From the NCBI GenBank assembly GCA_045643825.1, contig JAZRFV010000056.1, positions 1-14,911 of the forward strand: a stretch of DNA of 14,911 bases, given 5' to 3'. The DNA is from Scatosoma sp045643825. GTDB lineage: Bacteria; Bacillota; Clostridia; Christensenellales; Borkfalkiaceae. Below, piece after piece: positions 7,794-14,699 of the stretch; within the stretch, counting starts at the first letter, position 1, and each line of letters opens with the position of its first letter. The notes below the pieces were generated by a model. It did no database searches. It saw only the letters and a list, made by a program, of their open reading frames with translations, and was not told the origin of the DNA. The position numbers and the translations under genes are program-made.

Positions 7794-7837
7794 GGTGAAA
7801 TTTGATTTCTTTTGCGAAATCTTACGAAATTTTCACC
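7794..7837 (-). other. Nested hairpin across the rhamnosidase stop codon
   Basis: GGTGAAA (7794-7800) pairs with TTTCACC (7831-7837), and inside them GATTTC (7804-7809) pairs with GAAATC (7816-7821). On the minus strand the structure spans the TAA stop at 7822-7824. It is followed by ATTAAAAACC rather than a T-run, so it is more likely a 3'-end stabilising or processing stem than an intrinsic terminator. Confidence 0.35.
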
Positions 7838-10032
7838 TGATAATCGCCCGAAATGGTTATATTTCGAACGCCGTCTTTTATCGTTACAGCCACCGCCCCA
7901 TCCTTCAAGGGGATGGTTGCCTCCGTCTTAAGCGCCTCGCAATTTTCCGTGAAATAAACGACTTTATCCTTTTCATCCACGCGCAAAAGCCCCGTTACGG
8001 CGTAGACAATCATTTGCCCAACCACCGCACCAAAGCCATGATTACAGCTTGCGTTTGTTTGGAACAATTCCCAAATCGTACCCGTTTCCTCCGCCATACT
8101 CAAGAAGCGGTTTTTACATTCGGCAAGCACCGCCGCTCTTTCCCCTTCTCGAAGAAGAATGGACAAGCGCAAAATGTAGCCGATGAACATATTGGATGCG
8201 TGTACATCGGGGTGGAAGTTTTCACGGTGAAAACAGCCCAGCTCCTTCATCAAGCGCTGATAGAAGGCAGGGTTTTCTTCCCTTGTGAAAATGTTGAAGA
8301 ACGCTGCATAATTTTGACAGGTTTCGCTGATGTTTTCCGTCGTTTTCAACTCCCCATTCTCACGCAACGCATTGTCCACAAAGAAGGTCCCGTTGTAGGA
8401 TTTTTCGATAATCGTCGCCTTCAGTTTTTCCGCTTTTTCAGAAAGCGCCACGTCCCCAAGCAGCTTTGCCGCCGCACGCAACACCGCATAGTAACACATG
8501 TTCGAGGGGAAATTCACCCCGTCCACGAAGTCGTTGGCTTTGCTCCATTCAACGAACACCCAGCCCTCTAAATTTTCAAGAAGGCCATACTCGTTTTCCA
8601 AGCCCTTGAAGTAGTCAAGCACCAAGCGAATACGCCAAGCGTGTTGCTCCACAAACGCCACGTCGTTGGTACGAGCAACGTAATCCTCCAGTTCCAACAC
8701 GTACCACAGCACCCAGTTTGGGATAAAATCATCCTTATCCGTAGGTACGGAAGGATAGCACATCGGCAGGATCCCGTCGTGGGTAAAATGCTCGTTTTTA
8801 TACAACAAATAATTCTCTAAAAGGTTCTTTTCTACGGGATTATTTCCACAGAAAAAGGTTTCGGCGCGAGCAGAGAAGAAGCCGTCGCACAAATACCCCG
8901 CCCGCTCTCTCGACGGACAGTCCGTCAACAGATCATAGCCGTTATGTTGGAAGGAATGCCGAGCCGCCTCCATAATCTTTTCCAACGCCTCATCCTCGCA
9001 GGCAAAGGTGCAGTTTTCCGTGTCGGGATTTTCCACACGAATGGTGGCAACCTCCTCGATGGCCACGTCCCCCTGCATTACCAACGCAACGTATTGTGCC
9101 GTGTATACCTCGTTAGAATACAAAAGGTATTCCCCTGCCTCCAGCTCCCACTTTAACGCATGAATAATTTGTTCACGGTTAAATTTCACGTAGCTGTCAA
9201 TCAAAATATCGTCGTACGCAAGCCAAATCGACGATTTTTCCTTCACCGTCACCTTCAAACGGAACTTACCGCAGTATACTCTACCAAAGGAGTAGGTTTC
9301 ATAGCGGTGAGAATCCGCCTCGCGGTTTCTATCAAAAACAAAGGATAAAATTTCCTTACTGCAAACGCAGTCACACTCACTTCTCGTGTAAGAGAAAAGA
9401 TTTTTCCCCGTATCAAGCTGTCTTGTAAAATCGTTTTCCCAAACCCTCGTTTCGTCCACCAAAACGCCGCCTTTGTCCACCAAAACACCCATCGCAGGCG
9501 TATGCGTTGCCATGGAAACGTTGCGGTTAAGCAGCTTTGGCATGTCCATGGGCGCCAAAGCGCATTCGGGGAAAGCCGTTACGTCAAACGGTTCCCGATT
9601 CTTTTGCATACGGTAAACCTCGACAAAGCCACGCTGGGAGGACATCTTTTCTACCCTTTGCACCTTATCCACCATCTCAAAGCAACGGAAATCGTCCGTG
9701 GTGAGAATTACCTCATCCCCCACAAGCACCTCCGCCGCAAACAAGGGCTTTTCCAAAGCAAAGCACAAGGTACGGGTGTAGTTGGACTGCACGTAAACGC
9801 ACAGGCAATTTTCTTCCTCCGTCAAATAGGGCGTAAGGTCGAGCATTTCTACCCTGGCGTAGCCCTTCGCCGCACGGGCAGGTCCGTATTGAATGAATTG
9901 ACCGTTTATGAATACGTTATAGATATCCTTGGCGATAAAACGCATCGTCGCCCCTACAAGTTTGCCCACCGTACAGGTGAAACAAAGCTCTGTATTGCGT
10001 GCATTTTTACCCTCTGCCCAACGTGCTTGCAT
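7822..10032 (-). CDS. GH78-like alpha-L-rhamnosidase, cytosolic
   Basis: This 736-residue protein resembles GH78 enzymes, which cleave terminal alpha-L-rhamnose from plant and bacterial glycans. Beta-sandwich domains fill roughly residues 1-340, including FINGQFIQYGPARA (41-54), typical of the N-terminal domain. The (alpha/alpha)6 barrel carries TDCPSRERAGYLCD (370-383). D371, E376 and D383 match by spacing the conserved acids D567, E572 and D579 of Bacillus RhaB, and E655 in GTIWE matches its E841. FIPNWVLWYVLELEDYV, WVFVEWSKAND and ASCNHGFGA are also typical. A small beta domain closes the protein. There is no signal peptide. The start at 10032 is chosen because GAGAAGGAG precedes that ATG by five bases; an in-frame ATG at 10107 lies upstream of the predicted transcription start. 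The AraC gene is divergent and probably controls it. Confidence 0.88.
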   Translation of the reverse strand: MQARWAEGKNARNTELCFTCTVGKLVGATMRFIAKDIYNVFINGQFIQYGPARAAKGYARVEMLDLTPYLTEEENCLCVYVQSNYTRTLCFALEKPLFAAEVLVGDEVILTTDDFRCFEMVDKVQRVEKMSSQRGFVEVYRMQKNREPFDVTAFPECALAPMDMPKLLNRNVSMATHTPAMGVLVDKGGVLVDETRVWENDFTRQLDTGKNLFSYTRSECDCVCSKEILSFVFDRNREADSHRYETYSFGRVYCGKFRLKVTVKEKSSIWLAYDDILIDSYVKFNREQIIHALKWELEAGEYLLYSNEVYTAQYVALVMQGDVAIEEVATIRVENPDTENCTFACEDEALEKIMEAARHSFQHNGYDLLTDCPSRERAGYLCDGFFSARAETFFCGNNPVEKNLLENYLLYKNEHFTHDGILPMCYPSVPTDKDDFIPNWVLWYVLELEDYVARTNDVAFVEQHAWRIRLVLDYFKGLENEYGLLENLEGWVFVEWSKANDFVDGVNFPSNMCYYAVLRAAAKLLGDVALSEKAEKLKATIIEKSYNGTFFVDNALRENGELKTTENISETCQNYAAFFNIFTREENPAFYQRLMKELGCFHRENFHPDVHASNMFIGYILRLSILLREGERAAVLAECKNRFLSMAEETGTIWELFQTNASCNHGFGAVVGQMIVYAVTGLLRVDEKDKVVYFTENCEALKTEATIPLKDGAVAVTIKDGVRNITISGDYQVKIS

Positions 10033-10095
10033 ACTACTCCTTCTCGCCCTCACACAACCGCCAGGGCATAATACCGTATATGATTTGATACTATC

Positions 10096-10124
10096 ATTAT
10101 ATACCACTCAAACACCTTTTTCAA
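10096..10124 (-). promoter_or_regulatory. Promoter of the rhamnosidase gene
   Basis: TTGAAA (10124-10119) and a perfect TATAAT (10101-10096) are 17 bases apart on the minus strand. Transcription should begin near 10089, giving a leader of about 57 nt that ends with GAGAAGGAG before the ATG at 10032. This position also excludes the upstream in-frame ATG at 10107. Confidence 0.8.
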
Positions 10125-10126
10125 TG

Positions 10127-10165
10127 GAAATATTGCTGTTAAGCCAAGAAAAATTGCTATATTTC
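10127..10165. promoter_or_regulatory. Candidate AraC-type operator in the divergent control region
   Basis: ATTGCT occurs at 10132 and again at 10153, exactly 21 bases apart (two DNA turns) in the same orientation, as AraC-family regulators often require. Outer GAAATAT (10127-10133) and ATATTTC (10159-10165) also form an inverted repeat. The site abuts the -35 box of the rhamnosidase promoter and lies 11 bases before the -35 box of the regulator promoter, suiting activation of the first and autoregulation of the second. Confidence 0.5.
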
Positions 10166-10176
10166 TCGTTTAATCC

Positions 10177-10205
10177 TTGCCTTTCGCCGTATAGTATGCT
10201 ATAAT
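10177..10205 (+). promoter_or_regulatory. Promoter of the AraC regulator gene
   Basis: TTGCCT (10177-10182) and TATAAT (10200-10205) are 17 bases apart. The expected transcription start falls at about 10212, the A of the start codon, and no Shine-Dalgarno sequence is present. Confidence 0.75.
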
Positions 10206-10211
10206 GTAAAT

Positions 10212-11042
10212 ATGAGACAGTTTCAGATAACCGCCAGTCAATTTGGCATCGTGGATAACTACAAATTCCGCGCGTACGATCGTGTAGAATACAACGAGGC
10301 GAGTACCTCTTACGAGCACATGCATTCCTTCACGGAAATCTTCCTCGTGACCTCGGGGAAGGGTGTTTTTTGCACGAAGGATCAGGAGTTTCCTTTGAAA
10401 AAAGGTTCCTTGATCATCAACAGCCCCAACGTTTCGCACACCGAATACCCTGTGGGGAACGAGCATTTTTCCTACGCCGTTTTCGCCGTGGAAAATTTGA
10501 CCTTTGCTCAACCCGATTCGGAAAAGAATAAGACCTTTGCCTTTGACCTTTCGGCACATTTTGATCGGTTGTATGAAATGTTGGCGGTGATTGAGCGCGA
10601 ATTTGTGGAAAAGCGTCCCCTTTGGCAACACGCTATCTCGACGGAGTTTAACAGCTTTATGCTCTTCCTTTTACGGCATACGCAATTGATTACAGTCCCC
10701 TTTGACAGCGCGTCCAACCCCAATCTACCCAGCAGGATTCAGGCGGTTTTACACTCCTGCTACCAAGAAAATATCACCCTGGAGATGTTGTCCGAGCATT
10801 TTTACCTGAATAAATACTATCTTGCCCACGCTTTCAAGAAAAAGTACGGGGTGACGATTATGCGATACCTCAATGAGCTGCGTTGTATGGAAGCAAAGAA
10901 ATTGCTGGAAACGACCGACCTGTCGATTACGCAAATCGCCATTTGCGTGGGATATAACTCTAGCTCCCACTTTTCCGACAGCTATAAAAAAATCATGGGC
11001 GAAGCCCCTGCCCATACACGGAAAAAGTTATATTCTAACTGA
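10212..11042 (+). CDS. AraC-family transcriptional regulator with cupin sensor domain
   Basis: This 276-residue protein has an N-terminal cupin-type sugar-sensing domain (about 5-145) with HMHSFTEI (36-43; H36, H38, E42) and SPNVSHTE (71-78). A C-terminal double helix-turn-helix domain follows (about 172-272). The second helix-turn-helix holds the family signature: AKKLLETTDLSITQIA, then VGYNSSSHFSDSYKK and a G-x-x-P-like G-E-A-P turn. It is the only plus-strand gene, divergent from the rhamnosidase gene, so it most likely activates the glycan locus on sensing a released sugar such as rhamnose or fucose; the ligand is inferred from context only. The ATG sits seven bases after the -10 box with no ribosome site, suggesting leaderless translation. 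The next Met (M37) is inside the cupin motif, so a later start is unlikely. Confidence 0.9.
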   Translation: MRQFQITASQFGIVDNYKFRAYDRVEYNEASTSYEHMHSFTEIFLVTSGKGVFCTKDQEFPLKKGSLIINSPNVSHTEYPVGNEHFSYAVFAVENLTFAQPDSEKNKTFAFDLSAHFDRLYEMLAVIEREFVEKRPLWQHAISTEFNSFMLFLLRHTQLITVPFDSASNPNLPSRIQAVLHSCYQENITLEMLSEHFYLNKYYLAHAFKKKYGVTIMRYLNELRCMEAKKLLETTDLSITQIAICVGYNSSSHFSDSYKKIMGEAPAHTRKKLYSN

Positions 11043-11047
11043 TAAAC

Positions 11048-11075
11048 AAAAAATGCCCTATCTTGGGCATTTTTT
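11048..11075 (+). terminator. Rho-independent terminator of the AraC gene
   Basis: AAAAAATGCCC and GGGCATTTTTT form an 11-bp stem around a 6-base loop, six bases after the TGA stop, with the T-run built into the stem's 3' side. It may also work in reverse as backup for the convergent lipoprotein gene. Confidence 0.85.
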
Positions 11076-11087
11076 ATATGGTATGAG

Positions 11088-11116
11088 AAAACTCCCTTGC
11101 GATGCAAGGGAGTTTT
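11088..11116 (-). terminator. Rho-independent terminator of the repeat lipoprotein gene
   Basis: AAAACTCCCTTGC and GCAAGGGAGTTTT are perfect 13-bp arms around a 3-base loop, nine bases after the stop codon at 11125. T-rich tails follow on both strands, so it is probably bidirectional and separates the two convergent genes. Confidence 0.85.
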
Positions 11117-11124
11117 GTTGTTTC

Positions 11125-13164
11125 TTAATAGTTCTGCGTCCAGGATTCAATCTTCCATTCAGCTTCAAGCTCTACGTTTTCACCTGCAGCCGTGTAGGTC
11201 CAAACACCAACGTTTGCGATCTTCGTGCCGTTTTGCTTCCAAGCAACAAACGTGTAGTCTTCATTGTTGTTGGTAGGCGTAGGCAAGGTGTATTCTTGAC
11301 CATAGGTAATCTTCAACGTTTGAACAACTACACCTTCCGATTTCAGGGTTACCGTGTAGGTTTTTGCTTCCCATTTTGCGGTCAAGGTCAAGTTATCGTT
11401 GTCGATATTCCACTTGATATCACCGTCTTTTACAACCAACGTATCGCCGTCGTACCAACCAAGGAAGTTGTAGCCTTCTTTCGTAGGTGCATCCAACGAG
11501 AAATCTGCATCATAGGTAGCCGTTGCCGAAGCGGGCGCACCATTACCACCGTCTGCATTCAAGGTTACGTTGTAGGTCTTTGCGGTTTTCTTTGCGTATA
11601 CGGTCATAGTAGCAGCAACGCTGTCGAAGGTAGCAATCGTCGTGCAAGCGCTATCGGTGTACCAGTTCTTCTCCACAGTATAACCGGTTACGGTTTTTGC
11701 ATCTGCGCTGGGGATTTCCGTGATAGCTTCGTTTGCATAGCCCGTTGCTTCCGTCGTCGAACCATCAGCGTATACGAAGGTAACGGTTACAACCGTCTTT
11801 GCCGTCCATTGTGCCGTTACGGTTACGTCATTTGCCACCGTCCAAGTACCGGAAGGAAGTTCCCCTGCCCAACCGCTGAAGTTGAAGCCGTCTTTCGTTA
11901 CGGTAGGAGCCGACATTTCATAAGCCGTACCGTAGGTTACGCTTTGTTCCGTCTTACCTTCAACCACCGTACCACCGTTTACGTCGTACGTAATTTTAAA
12001 GGTTTTAGGCGTAGCAACAAGGTCTACCGTCATGTTTTCGGTAATGTTGGTGAAATCGGTCACGCTCCAGCTATATTCATAACCAGCGTCCGAAGGGAAT
12101 GCAGGGATATCCGTCAAGGTTGCGCCCTTTTCAACGGTTTTTACCACGCTCGAACCGTTCATGTTGAAGGTTACGGTTACCATTTCAGGAGCCGCTTCCG
12201 TCCATTGAGCCGTCAAAGTTACATCATTTGCTACCGTCCAGGTGCCAACGGGAAGATTACCTTCCCAACCTGTGAAGGTGTAGCCTTCTTTCGTTACGGT
12301 AGGAGCAGTTACGCTGTAAGCCTGGCCATAAGTTACGGTAAAAGTGGTTTCACCGCTTACAACCGTACCGCCATTTGCATCGTAAGTAATCGTGAAGGTC
12401 TTTGCGGTAGACACAAGGTTTACCGTCATATTTTCTGTGATGTTGGTGAAATCGGTTACGCTCCAGCTGTATTCATAACCAGCGTCCGAAGGGAATGCAG
12501 GGATATCCGTCAAGGTTGCGCCCTTTTCAACAGTTTTTACCACGCTCGCACCGTTCATATTGAAGGTTACGGTCACCGTTTCAGCCGCAACTGCCGTCCA
12601 TTTTGCCGTCAAGGTAACGTCGCTTGCAATTTTCCAAGTACCGCTGGTAACCAACGTCGTGCCGTTGTACCAACCATCGAAGGTGTAGCCTGCACGTTCG
12701 GGAGTGCTCAACGTTACGTTTGCATCATAGGTAACCTTTTGCGTTGCAGGGAAGTTCACCCCTTCGCCTGCGTTGAAGGTGATGGTATAGGAGTTTGCCG
12801 TTGCAACAGCCGTAACCGTTACGTTCCCCTTAATGTTCGTCAATTTAGCAAGGTCTTCCTCATTCCAAACCGTCGTGTAACCGTCTTTCTGTGCAGGAGC
12901 AGGGATGTCCGCTTCAGCAACAGCTTCCCCTTCCTTTACGGTAACCGTTTTATCCGTTTCACCTGCCTGCTGGAAGGTTACGGTATATTCATTCTTTTCA
13001 GGCGTAACCGATTCCGTAGGATCGCTGGATTCGGGTGCAACCGATTCCGTAGGTGCGGAGGTCGTAGGTTTGCTGGATTCAGGTGCTTGTTCAAACAAAT
13101 CGCACGAAGTAAACGCAACCGTCGCCATAGAAAGGCTTAAAATCAACATCAACAGTTTTTTCAT
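11125..13164 (-). CDS. Surface lipoprotein with InlB-type B-repeats
   Basis: This 679-residue protein starts with a lipoprotein signal MKKLLMLILS...VAFTSC, with C21 the likely lipidated cysteine. A Ser/Thr/Pro/Glu linker (about 25-56) contains PTESVAPE and PTESVTPE. The rest is a chain of beta-grasp-like repeats of the List-Bact_rpt (InlB B-repeat) type, recognised by endings such as GYTFDGWYNG...VTLTAKW and GYTFTGWEG...VTLTAQW. Half-repeats with PAFPSDAGYEYSW alternate with them. No catalytic domain or wall anchor is visible. In Listeria and other Firmicutes such repeats act as stalks or adhesive parts of surface proteins; here the role is inferred to be adhesion or spacing on the outer face of the membrane. 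The start at 13164 is preferred over an upstream ATG at 13209 because AGAGGAA precedes it and the lipoprotein signal then sits at the N-terminus. Confidence 0.82.
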   Translation of the reverse strand: MKKLLMLILSLSMATVAFTSCDLFEQAPESSKPTTSAPTESVAPESSDPTESVTPEKNEYTVTFQQAGETDKTVTVKEGEAVAEADIPAPAQKDGYTTVWNEEDLAKLTNIKGNVTVTAVATANSYTITFNAGEGVNFPATQKVTYDANVTLSTPERAGYTFDGWYNGTTLVTSGTWKIASDVTLTAKWTAVAAETVTVTFNMNGASVVKTVEKGATLTDIPAFPSDAGYEYSWSVTDFTNITENMTVNLVSTAKTFTITYDANGGTVVSGETTFTVTYGQAYSVTAPTVTKEGYTFTGWEGNLPVGTWTVANDVTLTAQWTEAAPEMVTVTFNMNGSSVVKTVEKGATLTDIPAFPSDAGYEYSWSVTDFTNITENMTVDLVATPKTFKITYDVNGGTVVEGKTEQSVTYGTAYEMSAPTVTKDGFNFSGWAGELPSGTWTVANDVTVTAQWTAKTVVTVTFVYADGSTTEATGYANEAITEIPSADAKTVTGYTVEKNWYTDSACTTIATFDSVAATMTVYAKKTAKTYNVTLNADGGNGAPASATATYDADFSLDAPTKEGYNFLGWYDGDTLVVKDGDIKWNIDNDNLTLTAKWEAKTYTVTLKSEGVVVQTLKITYGQEYTLPTPTNNNEDYTFVAWKQNGTKIANVGVWTYTAAGENVELEAEWKIESWTQNY
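11791..12582 (-). repeat. Tandem 396-nt duplication inside the lipoprotein gene
   Basis: Residues about 195-326 and 327-458 are two copies of a 132-residue unit. A stretch of roughly 130 bases (12046 onward and 12442 onward) differs at only a few, mostly silent, positions. The first half of the unit is nearly identical in DNA, while the second half has diverged more. Confidence 0.8.
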
Positions 13165-13230
13165 ATCAATTTCCTCTAATCTTTTTTGGGTAAAAGGGCA
13201 TAATGACACACTCTTACCATTGTTTATTTT

Positions 13231-13259
13231 ATTATACCATATATTTCATCATTCGTCAA
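13231..13259 (-). promoter_or_regulatory. Promoter of the repeat lipoprotein gene
   Basis: TTGACG (13259-13254) and TATAAT (13236-13231) lie 17 bases apart on the minus strand, giving a leader of about 60 nt before ATG 13164. Confidence 0.8.
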
Positions 13260-13415
13260 TACACTTTTTGATTTTATTGTTGCAAATTTTTACGATTTTT
13301 TTATAAAAAATGCACATAAATTAGCATATCTATATTTTTTGCCCTCCCTTCGCTAACACACCCAATATGGGGATATCAAATCCCATATAAGTAGGCAAAA
13401 TCGTATATACAGCAG
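13260..13415. other. AT-rich intergenic stretch with one inverted repeat
   Basis: No gene is visible here. The stretch between the lipoprotein promoter and the next terminator contains the inverted repeat ATATGGG (13365-13371) and CCCATAT (13382-13388) around a GATATC-containing centre. It lies about 105 bases upstream of the -35 box, so it is a distant regulatory candidate at best. Confidence 0.35.
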
Positions 13416-13437
13416 AAAAACGAGCCAATCAGCTCGT
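13416..13437 (-). terminator. Rho-independent terminator of the 183-residue lipoprotein gene
   Basis: ACGAGC and GCTCGT form a 6-bp stem around a 6-base loop, followed on the minus strand by a TTTTT run. It begins 19 bases after the stop at 13456. Confidence 0.8.
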
Positions 13438-13455
13438 CTTTCGTCTATGTTTTTT

Positions 13456-14007
13456 TTAAAAAATCGCACCGCTGATGTTGGTTAAATCCACTCCAACGTA
13501 TATGCTGTTGATTTCCTGCGTTTCCGCATTCACACCGCAACGAATTTCCACCTTTTTCTTGGAAAGTTTTATCAAATGCCCGTTGCTGTAATACTCCTCA
13601 AAGCCTTTTTCCTTTAAAAGGTCGGAAAATTCTTGGCTGTTGTCCCCAACGGAATAGTCGTAAATATAGATTTCGGGATCCGTGATAAAGATACCCGTCA
13701 CCCGTTCATCGCCAAACACAACGTCAGGGTACGAGGTCACGTCATATTGAACGTAGCATTGATAAAGACTCTCCTCGTCCACCTCAACGTCGCCATATTT
13801 TTTATCGTAATACCCTTCTACCCCCATTCCACCAGGGATTATGTCAAAGCTGGAAGAGTCAAACACATCCGCCGTCGCCAGGAGCTTTATCTCGAGGTTA
13901 GAATTTTCGTTGATATCCTCAATGATTTTTTCGGAAAGAATCGGTCTACAGCCCGAAAAGGCGACCATTATGAACAGCATAAACGCCAAAAGCAACCCTT
14001 TTCGCAT
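13456..14007 (-). CDS. Small lipoprotein of unknown function
   Basis: This 183-residue protein begins MRKGLLLAFMLFIMVAFSGC, a clear lipoprotein signal with C20 as the lipidation site. The mature part is acidic, with alternating hydrophobic residues (EIYIYDYSV, HLIKLSKKKVEI, INSIYVGVDL) suggesting a compact alpha/beta or beta-rich fold. I recognise no family. There are two mature-part cysteines (QCYVQ and RCGV) that might form a disulfide. AAGGGGGA about seven bases before the ATG fixes the start. The gene is monocistronic, with its own promoter and terminator, so no partner is implied by context. Its tail, DLTNISGAIF, carries no anchor. Confidence 0.75.
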   Translation of the reverse strand: MRKGLLLAFMLFIMVAFSGCRPILSEKIIEDINENSNLEIKLLATADVFDSSSFDIIPGGMGVEGYYDKKYGDVEVDEESLYQCYVQYDVTSYPDVVFGDERVTGIFITDPEIYIYDYSVGDNSQEFSDLLKEKGFEEYYSNGHLIKLSKKKVEIRCGVNAETQEINSIYVGVDLTNISGAIF

Positions 14008-14027
14008 ACAAATCCCCCTTTTTCTTT

Positions 14028-14056
14028 ATTGTAACATGGAATGTATGGCTTGTCAA
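14028..14056 (-). promoter_or_regulatory. Promoter of the 183-residue lipoprotein gene
   Basis: A perfect TTGACA (14056-14051) and TACAAT (14033-14028) are 17 bases apart, ending about 20 bases before the start codon, which leaves a short leader containing only the ribosome site. Confidence 0.82.
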
Positions 14057-14233
14057 TAATTTAGAATGCAAAACAATCGAAGAGTTTCGCGATGCTCTAT
14101 CGAGGGTTATCGTGCAAAAATGACAAAAAGCGAGCATCCGTTCGCTTTTTTTACATTCCACGAAAATAGGAGCATAAGTAAGACTCTCTTGCGTAAAAAC
14201 TTTGCGCATAAAACGCCAACCACGAACAAAGAT
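14057..14233. other. Non-coding stretch with stem-loops
   Basis: No convincing gene is present between the lipoprotein promoter and the REP-like element. An imperfect stem, CGAAGAG (from 14079) against CTCTATCG (to 14103), encloses the palindrome TCGCGA. It is followed by the terminator-like hairpin at 14125-14152. Whether a small RNA is made here cannot be told from sequence alone. Confidence 0.3.
14125..14152. terminator. Orphan terminator-like hairpin
   Basis: AAAAAGCGA and TCGCTTTTT form a 9-bp stem around an 8-base loop, with T-runs on both strands. No plus-strand gene precedes it. On the minus strand it lies about 200 bases past the rRNA terminator and could catch read-through from the rRNA operon before the lipoprotein gene. 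Confidence 0.6.
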
Positions 14234-14236
14234 AAA

Positions 14237-14291
14237 GGCTCCCTTGTGTAAAGGGAGCTCCCGACGAAGTTGGGTGAGGGATTGTCCTTTC
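14237..14291. repeat. REP-like two-hairpin intergenic element
   Basis: GCTCCCTT (14238-14245) pairs with AAGGGAGC (14251-14258), and directly after it CCCGAC (14260-14265) pairs with GTTGGG (14269-14274, one G-T pair). The tail is GAGGGATTGTCC. Dispersed elements of this form (a CTCCCTT/AAGGGAG stem, a second short stem with a GAA loop, then GAGGGATTG) are familiar from Clostridia genomes, where copies may run to hundreds. Only one copy is in this window. Confidence 0.6.
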
Positions 14292-14348
14292 TTAAAATGC
14301 CCCTTTCTACAATCCTACCACAATTCTTCACCATTCATTCAGACAAAG

Positions 14349-14374
14349 AAAAAACCTTGTTCGTAAGAACAAGG
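14349..14374 (-). terminator. rRNA operon terminator
   Basis: CCTTGTTC and GAACAAGG form a perfect 8-bp stem with a 4-base loop, followed on the minus strand by TTTTTTCTTT. It begins 13 bases past the 3' end of 5S rRNA. Confidence 0.88.
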
Positions 14375-14387
14375 CTTTCTTTTGAAA

Positions 14388-14501
<114 letters not shown>

Positions 14502-14699
14502 ATGGTTATATATTCCGCTCTCGCGGTATACATACGTTTGTATATAATCTTCTCAGAAGATTAACAACTACATAGCAAATTTACGAAAGTCAATTTCATT
14601 TTCCATATCAGTCTTCTTGTTGAAGTCCGTAAAAATTATAGATTTTTCTTTATCTGAAGAGATTTTCGTTTTAAATCAAAGCCTTATTCTCAATAAATT
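14502..14699 (-). other. 23S-5S internal transcribed spacer
   Basis: This spacer of about 200 nt carries no recognisable tRNA gene. Next to 5S it holds three small hairpins: CCGC/GCGG (14515-14526), TATACA/TGTATA (about 14527-14544), and TAATCTTC/GAAGATTA with a 3-base loop (14545-14563). They are plausible RNase processing sites. TCTCAA/TTGAGA near 14689-14704 may contribute to the 23S end-processing stem. Confidence 0.6.

Noticed and set aside
10033..10107. Upstream ATG (10107) as start of the rhamnosidase
   Set aside because: The predicted transcription start (about 10089) lies downstream of it, the extra 25 residues look unlike the family, and GAGAAGGAG precedes the ATG at 10032.
1..11075. 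SusC/SusD pair, ABC sugar transporter or CRISPR array
   Set aside because: No membrane-transport genes and no regularly spaced direct repeats are visible; uptake genes must lie outside the window.
10873..13140. A 755-codon open frame on the plus strand opposite the lipoprotein gene
   Set aside because: It is the antisense of a repeat-rich gene with a lipoprotein signal, ribosome site, promoter and terminator on the minus strand. Its product is Arg/Cys/Phe-rich without family features, and it overlaps the AraC gene and both terminators.
13165..13209. Upstream ATG (13209) as start of the repeat lipoprotein
   Set aside because: It would put 15 polar residues ahead of a textbook lipoprotein signal and has no ribosome site; AGAGGAA supports 13164.
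14502..14699. tRNA gene in the 23S-5S spacer
   Set aside because: No cloverleaf, T-loop GTTC tract or anticodon arm could be found on either strand.
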